This document shows, in pieces, positions 8,596 through 16,990 of a DNA stretch of 22,565 nt. The DNA is from Trichomonas tenax. Lineage: Eukaryota > Parabasalia > Trichomonadida > Trichomonadidae. Location: positions 1-22,565 of the forward strand of contig JALKBU010000850.1 in NCBI GenBank assembly GCA_023091735.1, written 5' to 3'. The notes beneath the pieces are model-generated. The model saw nothing but the letters and a program-made list of their open reading frames with translations. It was not told where the DNA came from and searched no databases. How positions within the stretch are numbered: the stretch's first letter is position 1; every line of letters begins with the position of its first letter. A program made the translations under genes and the position numbers.

Positions 8596-9143
8596 GAGTG
8601 TTGTGGATTATCAAATGTCTCAATCTCAGTCGGCCATTTTGATTTTGACAGCTTCAAGGTTTGCGACTCTATGCATAACGTATATGAAGTGTGTTTTTCA
8701 ACACCACATTTAAATTTTCTTCCAACACATTGATGAATCTATATTATGGAAATACGAAATCATCAATATTGAATATTAAGACTTTTTAACAAAGATATAA
8801 TACTTAGAGCAAGTGTTTAATAGCTATCATTTTGATGACAGACAGCTAATCATTAAAATGATGAAATTATGAAAAATATTTCATGAAACAAAGCAATTTT
8901 TATGATTTTTAACGCCAAATTTTTATGCCACTACATATTGTAATATAATTTTAGTTTTTTTTTTGAAAATATTTTGCCCTAGATCGAAAAAAGAGAAAAT
9001 AATTCTTTTTTATCATTATTTTTTGAATTTTGAAAATTCTAAAAGACTTTAAAGTTTTTGATTTAGGGGTTATTTTAGTAGCAGAGGCTAAATATTCAAG
9101 AAAATGGAAAAATGAGGAAAATGGAAAAAGTGAGCGACCATAA

Positions 9144-10205
9144 ATGTTTGTTTTCTTCTTGCTAGCTTTAGCTGTTAGATCAGAAGCTAACAACGATCTC
9201 CCATTCGATGACGAGCCTGCTGAGCAGCAGGTTCCAGAGTATTCTGACGAAACAGTTGATGATGACGCTGAAAATGTCGACGGACCAACACCAGCACCAT
9301 CACCCACACCACCGCAACTCCAACATGTTCCTTTAAAGGAAATTCTATCACTTCGTGAAGTTTTAGTCGCATGCATCGTTGTTTTGTATATAATCGTCTT
9401 TTTCATTGGAAAGGCAAACATCAAAAGGAAATTCGAAAACTTCGAGCAAACAGTACTCCCGTTATTCAGAGATAAATATTTTGCGATTGTTCCTGAAGTT
9501 ATGCAGTTTGATAACGTTCACAGAAGGAGATGCTACATCACAGGCAGAACAGGATACCAGGGTGCCATCATTACAATCGAGTATCCATTTTCATGCGATC
9601 CAATCGGCATTTTCTATGCTGCTTTCAGAGGTTATAAGCCAACTCTTACTGTTGAGCTCATCTGCCAGCCACTCACAAAGTCAAACGGCATCATTCGCAT
9701 CGCAAACCAGAAACCACATTTCTTTGACCAGTTCAAGCTTAAGCAGGCAAACATTGAAGCGGATCCTCGCCTTAAGTGCTACACAGACTTCGGCGAAGTC
9801 AAGGCCGAATTCATTGACAAGGTCAACGAGTTCTTAAGCGACTTCCCACGTTCAATTCAAATGATCGAAGCCAGTGATCTTAATGATTACGAAACAAAGC
9901 TCGAATCAAACTACGTTTGCAGATTTGAAATCATTCTTACAAACCCGCAAATCCTTTCTGAGAGATTAGTTGACTTCACGATGGACTTTGCTGATACGTT
10001 CGTCACACTTCAGCTCACAAAGGAACAGCGTGAGAAGAACGACAAGCTTCGTAATGTCCTCGTTGCTGAGAGACAGCGCCGCGAAGCTGAGGAAAAGGAG
10101 AAGAATAAGAAGCTCACTCCAGAGGAAATCAAGAAATTGGAAGAAAAGCAGGAGCGCAAGGAGAAGAGAAAGAATTCTCCAAAAGTTAAAGTTGTGAGAA
10201 ACTAA
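9144..10205 (+). CDS. CCDC47/calumin-like ER membrane protein (DUF1682, PAT complex)
   Basis: The 353-residue product has a short signal peptide (MFVFFLLALAVRSEA), an acidic lumenal segment (16-46), a Pro-rich stretch, one membrane span (about 73-89), a cytosolic globular DUF1682-type domain (about 95-285, including the ITGRTGYQGAI region) and a highly basic C-terminal coiled coil. This is the domain order of CCDC47, which with Asterix forms the PAT complex. That complex escorts multipass membrane proteins at the ER translocon, and the basic tail contacts the ribosome. The protein is shorter than human CCDC47 (about 480 residues), mainly in the lumenal part. The start is firm because an in-frame TAA sits directly before the ATG. 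Codons are richer in C/G-ending forms than in the TBC-like and C9orf72-like genes, which hints at higher expression. It ends in TAA, convergent with the PIERCE-like gene. Confidence 0.88.
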   Translation: MFVFFLLALAVRSEANNDLPFDDEPAEQQVPEYSDETVDDDAENVDGPTPAPSPTPPQLQHVPLKEILSLREVLVACIVVLYIIVFFIGKANIKRKFENFEQTVLPLFRDKYFAIVPEVMQFDNVHRRRCYITGRTGYQGAIITIEYPFSCDPIGIFYAAFRGYKPTLTVELICQPLTKSNGIIRIANQKPHFFDQFKLKQANIEADPRLKCYTDFGEVKAEFIDKVNEFLSDFPRSIQMIEASDLNDYETKLESNYVCRFEIILTNPQILSERLVDFTMDFADTFVTLQLTKEQREKNDKLRNVLVAERQRREAEEKEKNKKLTPEEIKKLEEKQERKEKRKNSPKVKVVRN

Positions 10206-10385
10206 TTTTTTATTATTCAAATAAATAATTCTTTATAAAATTATCCAAACGAACAATTCAATATATTTCTTTTCAAACAAAACCCATATTTTGTTAAAAA
10301 AAGCTTTTATAAATTTTCATGAAAATAAATTCAAAAATATCCTAAAACAAGAATCTGATTTTCGGTAAAATTTAAAAGATACAGT

Positions 10386-10691
10386 TTATAAGTTAAATCC
10401 ACCATGCTCGAAGTTGATGCCAAGGTGCTGCTTTTCAGTGAATTGACGAGAGACGGTCTTGTAAGTTGATGGCCTTTCGTACTCGGAGACGTCCATTGCT
10501 CCGTAGTCGTTGTTTGTTGTTCTATAGATAGGATGCTCTTCACGGAAAGTTCCACGAGATGTTAATGTTGAAAAACGATCTGGAACTTGGCCCTCTGCGG
10601 CAAGTTTCTCCTGAACATGTGCTTCTATTCTCGCGAGATACGTTTCGACATCTTCATCTGGCTTCTGACCTGGAAGGCGTTGATTGCTCAT
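10386..10691 (-). CDS. PIERCE1/2-like microtubule inner protein of ciliary doublets (101 aa)
   Basis: The small, hydrophilic protein carries the features I associate with the PIERCE family (vertebrate C9orf116/C15orf65). These are a P-x-RF element (PDRF, 37-40), the hallmark YRTTNNDYG (56-64; vertebrate form close to YRTSNQAYG), a conserved proline-containing stretch after it, and a C-terminal F..…LGINFEHGGFN segment. Vertebrate PIERCE proteins are microtubule inner proteins of the A-tubule that help dock outer dynein arms. Finding one here implies a flagellated organism. It lacks the longer C-terminal tail of PIERCE1 and ends just after the GGFN motif. Its 3' end is 180 bp from the convergent CCDC47-like gene, and the stop lies in a TAAA context. 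PIERCE1 versus PIERCE2 cannot be decided. Confidence 0.8.
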   Translation of the reverse strand: MSNQRLPGQKPDEDVETYLARIEAHVQEKLAAEGQVPDRFSTLTSRGTFREEHPIYRTTNNDYGAMDVSEYERPSTYKTVSRQFTEKQHLGINFEHGGFNL

Positions 10692-11092
10692 TCTATGTAC
10701 GTTTTATTTTGTTTTGGGGGCTAACGGTGTGAGACCCTCGATAATTTACTGAATTTCTTTTTTTCGTCATCAGTGATCTTAAAATACAAAATGAAAGATA
10801 TTTATCGAAAAATTTTTGTAAAATCTTTAAAATGTTTTTACTCATTCAATATCAAAACACCATAACTTAAGCAGTTTGATCATCAACATCTATGTAATTA
10901 CTTTTATGAAATTCATCTTGTATTTCAATATAATGATTTTTGTGATAAATTTATCTTGCTTTTTTGGGCTGATATATAAAAAAAATTTCATCCATTTTAT
11001 GAGGCTTTTCAAGTATTTGATCGATTCTAATTGAAACGAAATTCAAAAATTATAAAAATATAACAGAGTTTATTATAACAATACATTCTGCC
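10692..11092. other. Intergenic region upstream of the PIERCE-like gene
   Basis: About 400 bp of AT-rich sequence holding the promoter of the PIERCE-like gene and the 3' UTR of the TBC-like gene, both on the minus strand. A weak initiator-like TCACAC lies at 10728-10733 on the minus strand. No gene is seen. Confidence 0.45.
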
Positions 11093-12544
11093 TCAGAGCT
11101 CTATTTTAGCGGCGACAGCTAGGACTTCTTCGATATTGATGTGTGTCAATTTTAGCTGGAAAATCTCGAGGAATTTCTTGTTGCTATCAATATTTTCGTT
11201 GAATATAGAGTCAGCAAGGAAATATAACAAAGCACAGAAGAATTTTTCCAAAAAGTTTGGAATGCAGAGAGAAGAAATGAACATACGTGTGATATCTTTC
11301 GGCGGAAGAATCTGAGTGAAGAAAGACTCAATATAAGGAATCATAAACAAAAATGAATGACATTGGAGGTATCTATATAGCTGAAGAATCTCTGGTCTGT
11401 TCTTGAGGAAGTACTCACCAACTGTATTAAAAAGAGTGAAGATTCGTGGTGTTTTTGTATCTGTTGTAATGTCTTCTAGCTTGTGTTTTGTGTAGAAGTC
11501 AACGAAGGACCAGAATATGATGGACTCACATTCTGACTGACTGTGTGATGAATCATCATAAAATATCACTGATTCACCCTCAATATTTTTGATATAAATG
11601 TTCATTATTGAGCTGATTAATAAAAGGATGGATTTGTTGTAGTACATATGATTGTAGTTGAAATACGTCAATGTGAGAAGTACATTAAAAGCAATTTGCA
11701 TGTGAGATTGCGAATCTTTGAATAATTTCGATGATTCTTCAATATCTTTCTCAAGAAGCATAACCAAATCTCTAAGTTGTGAATATGAATCCCATTGAAT
11801 TCGTGTAGTTGCTTGCCATTGACTTTTTGTTTTCATATACACTTCAAATCTAGATTTGCTATTGTTCTCTCTTTGCTCAGCGCTAGTATTTTCAGTACCC
11901 TTCTGTGCAAGATAATCAAATAGTAAATATTGAAGATCGTCATCAGCTTGACAATTGAAAAATTCTTTCTGATAATCAAAATCTGGCTTTAAGTGTCCAG
12001 TTTCATCAAATGCATTCTGAAATGCTTCTTTCGTAAGTGAATTTGGTTGAATGGAAAGGGTTGGTAAAACTTTACTAATTATCTTGACTTTATCGCCCAT
12101 TTCATTATTGACGTATATATTGGAGTTTCCAAAAGGATTGAAACCGACAAGTTTCGAACTAAGAGAACGAAATTCGAAAATCATTGAATTTTCAAGTGTT
12201 GATAATACAATATTATACTTTGAAATAATTTGGAGGATCTCCTTGACTTTGAAGTATCCATCAAAGCAGAAATCCAATTTAGAATCTTGCTTATGAAATG
12301 TTAATTGGATAGATCTTGACATTGTAACTGACATTTTATTATAATCTGAAAGCATGAAAGCAAAATCGGGAATCTGCTCAAGAATAGCGCTTTGGATTTG
12401 TGATAGATTTTGTTCTATTAAAATTGAAGAGAAAAAGTTAAAGAAAATAGTGTTGTTTGATTCTTCGATAATCAGAACGCCTTTGCAGTAGTGTGTTGGT
12501 GTATCAAAAAACTCTGTAGGAAACATATGTGGAGAATCCGACAT
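11093..12544 (-). CDS. TBC1D15/17/GYP7-like TBC-domain protein, probably catalytically dead
   Basis: The 483-residue product follows the TBC1D15/17/GYP7 layout. An N-terminal beta-rich region (about 15-125) ends in an LTFHK…DGYFKVKEILQ segment like the family's PH-like part. A linker EAFQNAFDETGHL (173-185) matches the usual pre-TBC (W/F)…D..G.. element. The TBC fold follows (about 190-450), with recognisable YMKTKSQWQ, LVMLLEKDIEE, LLTLTYFNYN and IIFWSFVDFY segments. Rab GAP activity needs an arginine in the IxxDxxR motif and a glutamine in YxQG. Here the first reads LEKDIEESSK with no arginine, and the second reads MYYNKS. The protein is therefore likely a pseudo-GAP that binds a Rab or scaffolds membranes, which is inference. 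It stops at TGA. Codons are AT-rich, unlike the CCDC47-like gene. Confidence 0.72.
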   Translation of the reverse strand: MSDSPHMFPTEFFDTPTHYCKGVLIIEESNNTIFFNFFSSILIEQNLSQIQSAILEQIPDFAFMLSDYNKMSVTMSRSIQLTFHKQDSKLDFCFDGYFKVKEILQIISKYNIVLSTLENSMIFEFRSLSSKLVGFNPFGNSNIYVNNEMGDKVKIISKVLPTLSIQPNSLTKEAFQNAFDETGHLKPDFDYQKEFFNCQADDDLQYLLFDYLAQKGTENTSAEQRENNSKSRFEVYMKTKSQWQATTRIQWDSYSQLRDLVMLLEKDIEESSKLFKDSQSHMQIAFNVLLTLTYFNYNHMYYNKSILLLISSIMNIYIKNIEGESVIFYDDSSHSQSECESIIFWSFVDFYTKHKLEDITTDTKTPRIFTLFNTVGEYFLKNRPEILQLYRYLQCHSFLFMIPYIESFFTQILPPKDITRMFISSLCIPNFLEKFFCALLYFLADSIFNENIDSNKKFLEIFQLKLTHINIEEVLAVAAKIEL

Positions 12545-12733
12545 AAGAAGTAATTTTAAAGGGGGATAAAATATTAATAAGGGACAATTAATTTGAAGAG
12601 TTCAAGGCTCAGGCGACATTACCTCTTTAGAGGCTTCCAATTATATATACAAAGACACCACTAGCTGAGTATTTAAATTGAAATATAGTAAGTCTGATAT
12701 TGTTATACTAAAAGTTTTAATATTAAATGTATA

Positions 12734-12806
12734 GCCTGCGTAGCATAGTGGTTATTGCGTGCGACTTGTAAGCGCAAGGTCGCCGGTTCAACTCCGGTCG
12801 TAGGCA
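12734..12806 (+). tRNA. tRNA-Thr (anticodon UGU)
   Basis: The 73-nt cloverleaf has a complete acceptor stem (GCCTGCG with CGTAGGC, one G-T pair), discriminator A, a D arm, anticodon loop CTTGTAA with anticodon TGT, and a T arm GCCGG/CCGGT around TTCAACT. The A box (TAGCATAGTGG) and B box (GGTTCAACTCC) for RNA polymerase III are both good. There is no intron and no encoded CCA. The base pair closing the anticodon loop is an A-G mismatch, which is slightly unusual. Confidence 0.93.
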
Positions 12807-12810
12807 TTAA

Positions 12811-12823
12811 TTTTTATTTTTTT
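12811..12823 (+). terminator. Pol III oligo-T terminator of the tRNA gene
   Basis: Two T runs (five Ts at 12811-12815, seven at 12817-12823) begin four bases after the tRNA discriminator base, as expected for RNA polymerase III termination. Confidence 0.85.
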
Positions 12824-13293
12824 CTTGGATTTGATAAATTAAAAATATAAATGAGAATTACTGCTTAGGTAAGCCAAGATGTTTTTGAAGTTTTCTTGTA
12901 CGTGAAAGTTTGGATTGATGAGAATTTATTTCAGTGATGGTCTAAAATCCATCTCAAACGTGTGCAAATAATCTTATGCTCATCGGTGAATTCAGTCAGT
13001 CAAGATTTGACTATTAATATTCCAATGATTTTGAATTTCGTATTATTTATACTAAATCATTAATTGATGATGCATTATTGTAGGGGAAAAGTTGCGAGTG
13101 AGATTCATCAAACTTGTCAAAATGTAATTCCATTTCCCATGCCTTTCGAAGTCGAAAATTGAGCTTAAAAAACATGACCTTTGCAAATACATTTGTCAGG
13201 AATCCGAAATCCCCATCATTTCTTCGGCAGACCCTCAATAATTCACTCCGTTGTAATGAAAAAGTACTTCGACATTAAAGTGTAAAACATAGA
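12824..13293. other. Intergenic region upstream of the beta-propeller gene
   Basis: No credible gene. A 63-codon minus-strand ORF (13047-13238) shows no recognisable family. A TCACTCC initiator-like motif lies at 13243-13249. It is followed by a nine-codon upstream ORF, ATG at 13256 to TAA at 13285, which would precede the main start if transcription begins at that motif. Confidence 0.45.
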
Positions 13294-16200
13294 ATGGTTC
13301 AATTTCTAGAAAATGCATTTTGTCTTCTCAATTTTCTTTATATTAGATTTTTGATGGAATGTCAGAGCCAATTCTCTGATACTCTTGTAAGTATAGGGGT
13401 TGACAAAGTGGTGGACCACAACATTCCTATCTGCAGGCCTCTTTCTCTCTCGCAGTACGAAGATCGTCATATTTCGTTCGCTTCACACAAATACCTCGGA
13501 TTATACAAAAACGGGCACTTTAACCAGTTCAACTACAAACTGGCTTCCGTTGTTTACCTCAAAGGATTCGATTTATTTCTCGGTATTTCTCAAGGTATTC
13601 CAAATTTCAATTTATTCTCTAATACAATGGGACTACCTCAAATGGCTTTCGAACATAAAGTTGACATGCCACGAGTAGATAACTTATTATTTTTGGATGG
13701 TAGATTATGCGTTGTTGGCGTATATTTCGATGTATATGAAGTTATCTCCAATAAGTTATTCGATATTGATCAGTGTCCAATCAAATTACGCAAACTTTTC
13801 AGATATAAATTTCCTGTCGTGAAATCTACACCGTATATCTTCTTCGATAACAACTACAATCGCTTCATCATAGTCATGAACCAAGGATTTTCTGTGATAG
13901 CACTCGATGGCACTGTTGTTTACGATAATTATAATCTTACAATAAATCAAATTCGATCTGCGTCCGTTTTCATCGATAAGCCGAAGACGTTCGTCAATTC
14001 TACAGCACAGAGAGAGCCTTTTTGTAAATTAGTTTTCCTTACATCAGATGGATTAATTCAGTTTATAAATCGCAGTGTGCAGAAATGTTTGACACTAGAA
14101 TTGCCAGGAGTGATGTTCAATTTCGTGGATTTCATCACAAAACAGTTCATTGTCCTTGTTTCCATTACTAACAAGATTTATATATGTGACATAAAAGCAG
14201 GCTTATTTACTAAAGTATATGAGTTGAAGGAGAAGCCAGACATCATAGAATTCAGGAGAGACTTAAAACAATTGTCATTTTTATTCAATTCAAAATTATT
14301 AACTTTGCGAGTGACAACTCCATGGCAACTATGGAAGTCATTTACATCAGACATCAAATCAATCAAATATCAGATATCAACACAAACAATCCCCAAAATT
14401 TGTCTGTTACATGATAATCTATTCGTAACTCTTGTGAATCCAGATACTGTTAAAGAGATACTATCGTTTGGCCTCACAGGAACGTCTCAAGCACGCAGTT
14501 TTATTTATGATCGTGGCGCAATCGATGAAAACACAACAATTTATATGACAAGGAACGACGAATTGTCCAATTTTGATGCTCTCATAGAGCAAATTTATAT
14601 ATTACGCGATAATTTTACGATCGAAAGATATGAATCAATTAATGAAAAAGAATTCACTCAAAAAGATAAATTCCCATTGCCAACCATATCAATGTGCAAT
14701 GGTAAATACAACGACACGCCTTGCTTGTTCGCATATTCCAAATCTAGAGATTTACTCGCTTATGACATCGAAACATTCGAGCAACTCACTAGAAACAAAT
14801 TAGATCTCGCTGATGTTCTTGTTATTCATTACCATTATGGAACAAATCGACTATTCCTTACTACACCAAACAAACTATTGATCATCGATCCAAACACACT
14901 TAAAGTATCACAAGAAGTTCCAACAAAGAATCTCTATATGGTAGAATTCGAAGGCTCAAGTATGATGGTTATTAACGACGAAAAAGTTCAACTTTTCAAT
15001 ATCGAGAAATCGTTAGACTTGAAAGTTGAGTTTCCTGTTTATGAGAAGATAATCGGCGCTTCAATTTACAAGGATGCGTTTGCGTGTTACACAGAGAACA
15101 ACCAAATAATTTTTGGCAAACAAGGTGTCAATATTGGAAGAGTTCAATCTCCATGGAAAATCACATCTCTCTTCTTACTGAATTCGCGCTTTGATATATT
15201 GATTGCCATTGGAAGGCATGTGATGGCGTTCCATGCATTGGATTACTATCCATACTTGTATCAGCAGATGCCGATGTCGATGTCAAGGCGTGGGCAGAGA
15301 TTGGCGAACAAAATGTCGAGAAAAGAAATGCGAAGGTCTCTGAAAGAAGCAGAAAACAATCAAGAAATGTCAAATGAGAACAGAAATGAGATTCTCAACG
15401 AAATATACCAAGCTGAAGAAAAAGGAATTAAAAAAAGAAACAAGGAGAAGATCAACGATCCAGATTATATCTTACAACTGCAGCAGAGAGCGGCAGAAAG
15501 ACAGAGAAAAGAACATGAAGAAAAAGTCAAAATGAATAAATCATCTCGACATCATTTAAAAGGAATCCTCAGACATATTATGTCAACAACAAGAAGTCCT
15601 ACTGTTAGTGAAGCCGAAAAGGGCCAAATAAGTCCTTCTAAGTCTCATTCAACTCCATTAAAGCTGTCTCCTGAATTAAGAACAAATGTTACTCTCGGAG
15701 CTTCAATTCTTGTTGACGATGAACCTCACGTTGTCATCGAAAGTAATCCGGAGTTGAGAATCACAGAACCAAACATTCCTGGCTCAAACTCACCAAGATC
15801 ACCAAGAGTTGCATTTTCTAAAACAGTTACAACTGTAAGTGATGATGCTCCTGAAATTAAAGACACACAGCCAACAATCGCAGAACCATTTATCTATCCT
15901 AGAAGGGTTATTCAGAAAACAAAACTGTCAGAACTTATTGGTTCTCTGAGATCTACAAATTCTCAAACAAATGATCTCCAAACAGATACTTCAGCCAACA
16001 ATTCACCAACGAAAGAATCAGAAAATCAATCACCAGAGAAAACAACACAATCAAATAATATCGAAGAAAATCCAAAAGAAAACACATCAAATGAAGTTCA
16101 CCATGAAAAATACAGTGAATATGAAACAAAATCACAGAGAAGTTCACATTTGCATTCTGCTCAAATAATTCCATCACCAAAGAGCCAAAACTTATCACCA

Positions 16201-16833
16201 GAGAAATTAAATGACATTCTTGATCAAACAATCAACATATATAGAAACAGACAATCATCGTTATCAAAAAATTCCAGCACTGAAAGTTTCAGCTCTCCGA
16301 GATCACAAAAATCAGAATCATTCAATTCACCAGAAAAGGATTCCCTTTTTGCTGATCAGGAACAAAAATATAATGATTTTCTTCTTAAACCAAATAATCA
16401 AGAATCAGAGTTAAACAACAATAAATCAGAAAATCAAACAAAGAAGAGTAAAGAAACTAAAAAAGAATCTCAGAATAATAAAACTGATAAATCAGAGAAT
16501 GTTAAAGAAGTCAATAAATCAGAGACAAAACAATCAACGAAACAAAAAAAGAACAATATTGCTGCTCCAACTAAGAAAAAATCATTGAAACAAGCAGACA
16601 AAAGCCAGAATAATGATTCAAACAAAGAAAAAATACTAGAAAACGAGGGTCTTGTAAATGATGATAAATCTCATCCACAAGATTCAAATCACCAAAAAGA
16701 TTTAAGCAGTGCAATCAACAATTCTCAAGATTCAACAAATGTTATTCATGAATATCCAACACAATCAAATGATCACAAGTCAGAATTTTCTGAAAACATG
16801 AACGGTACAAAGTCAAACACAAAGCAAAGGTGA
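13294..16833 (+). CDS. Beta-propeller (WD40-like) protein with disordered Lys/Ser/Asn tail, 5' part of a probably split gene
   Basis: The frame gives 1179 residues. Residues about 45-650 alternate short beta strands and turns with repeated hydrophobic-D/hydrophobic patterns, which suits one or two degenerate beta-propellers. The last blade ends near ILIAIGRHVMAFHALDYYPY. Residues 650-770 are a basic coiled coil (RRGQRLANKMSRKEMRRSL…). The remainder is Ser/Asn/Lys/Glu-rich and disordered, with repeated SP sites that could be phosphorylated. The layout recalls large ciliary WD proteins such as the WDR87/WDR97 group, but I cannot confirm this. The first ATG adds a hydrophobic 20-residue leader. 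The second in-frame ATG (13354, MECQSQFSD) may be the true start. The frame ends at TGA inside coding-like sequence that continues in the next frame. Confidence 0.7.
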   Translation: MVQFLENAFCLLNFLYIRFLMECQSQFSDTLVSIGVDKVVDHNIPICRPLSLSQYEDRHISFASHKYLGLYKNGHFNQFNYKLASVVYLKGFDLFLGISQGIPNFNLFSNTMGLPQMAFEHKVDMPRVDNLLFLDGRLCVVGVYFDVYEVISNKLFDIDQCPIKLRKLFRYKFPVVKSTPYIFFDNNYNRFIIVMNQGFSVIALDGTVVYDNYNLTINQIRSASVFIDKPKTFVNSTAQREPFCKLVFLTSDGLIQFINRSVQKCLTLELPGVMFNFVDFITKQFIVLVSITNKIYICDIKAGLFTKVYELKEKPDIIEFRRDLKQLSFLFNSKLLTLRVTTPWQLWKSFTSDIKSIKYQISTQTIPKICLLHDNLFVTLVNPDTVKEILSFGLTGTSQARSFIYDRGAIDENTTIYMTRNDELSNFDALIEQIYILRDNFTIERYESINEKEFTQKDKFPLPTISMCNGKYNDTPCLFAYSKSRDLLAYDIETFEQLTRNKLDLADVLVIHYHYGTNRLFLTTPNKLLIIDPNTLKVSQEVPTKNLYMVEFEGSSMMVINDEKVQLFNIEKSLDLKVEFPVYEKIIGASIYKDAFACYTENNQIIFGKQGVNIGRVQSPWKITSLFLLNSRFDILIAIGRHVMAFHALDYYPYLYQQMPMSMSRRGQRLANKMSRKEMRRSLKEAENNQEMSNENRNEILNEIYQAEEKGIKKRNKEKINDPDYILQLQQRAAERQRKEHEEKVKMNKSSRHHLKGILRHIMSTTRSPTVSEAEKGQISPSKSHSTPLKLSPELRTNVTLGASILVDDEPHVVIESNPELRITEPNIPGSNSPRSPRVAFSKTVTTVSDDAPEIKDTQPTIAEPFIYPRRVIQKTKLSELIGSLRSTNSQTNDLQTDTSANNSPTKESENQSPEKTTQSNNIEENPKENTSNEVHHEKYSEYETKSQRSSHLHSAQIIPSPKSQNLSPEKLNDILDQTINIYRNRQSSLSKNSSTESFSSPRSQKSESFNSPEKDSLFADQEQKYNDFLLKPNNQESELNNNKSENQTKKSKETKKESQNNKTDKSENVKEVNKSETKQSTKQKKNNIAAPTKKKSLKQADKSQNNDSNKEKILENEGLVNDDKSHPQDSNHQKDLSSAINNSQDSTNVIHEYPTQSNDHKSEFSENMNGTKSNTKQR

Positions 16834-16990
16834 ACTAATCAACCATAAAAAAGAAGATCAACATATCAAAGAAAGAAACCGAAATAATTCAGAGAAACCT
16901 TGTAAACATGAATTATATGAGCATCAAGAATCAAATGATGTTTACGCACGTGAGATCCAAAACAAACATTCATTAAAACAGAATCAACAA

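Larger units (their letters stand above)
8430..9143. other. Divergent intergenic region between the giant gene and the CCDC47-like gene
   Basis: About 714 bp of AT-rich DNA between two divergently transcribed genes, presumably holding both promoters. It contains the imperfect palindrome at 8544-8595 and a shorter inverted pair, ATCATTTT and AAAATGAT, around 8827-8861. A 157-codon minus-strand ORF (8951-9424) is mostly antisense to the CCDC47-like gene and is not credible. No RNA gene was recognised. Confidence 0.55.

Noticed and set aside
8951..9424. 157-codon minus-strand ORF over the CCDC47-like start
   Set aside because: It overlaps a confidently identified gene on the opposite strand and has no recognisable motif.
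13047..13238. 63-codon minus-strand ORF upstream of the beta-propeller gene
   Set aside because: No family signature and no supporting context. Its length is compatible with chance in this composition.
13390..13439. Possible 50-nt intron (GTAAGT … CTGCAG) near the start of the beta-propeller gene
   Set aside because: The interval is not a multiple of three, so removal would break the frame. It lacks the ACTAACACACAG-type 3' element of Trichomonas introns, and the sequence translates sensibly.
16831..16860. Intron at the break between the two beta-propeller frames
   Set aside because: There is no GTATGT-type donor or ACTAACACACAG-type acceptor. A one-base shift within the 30-bp overlap explains the data more simply.
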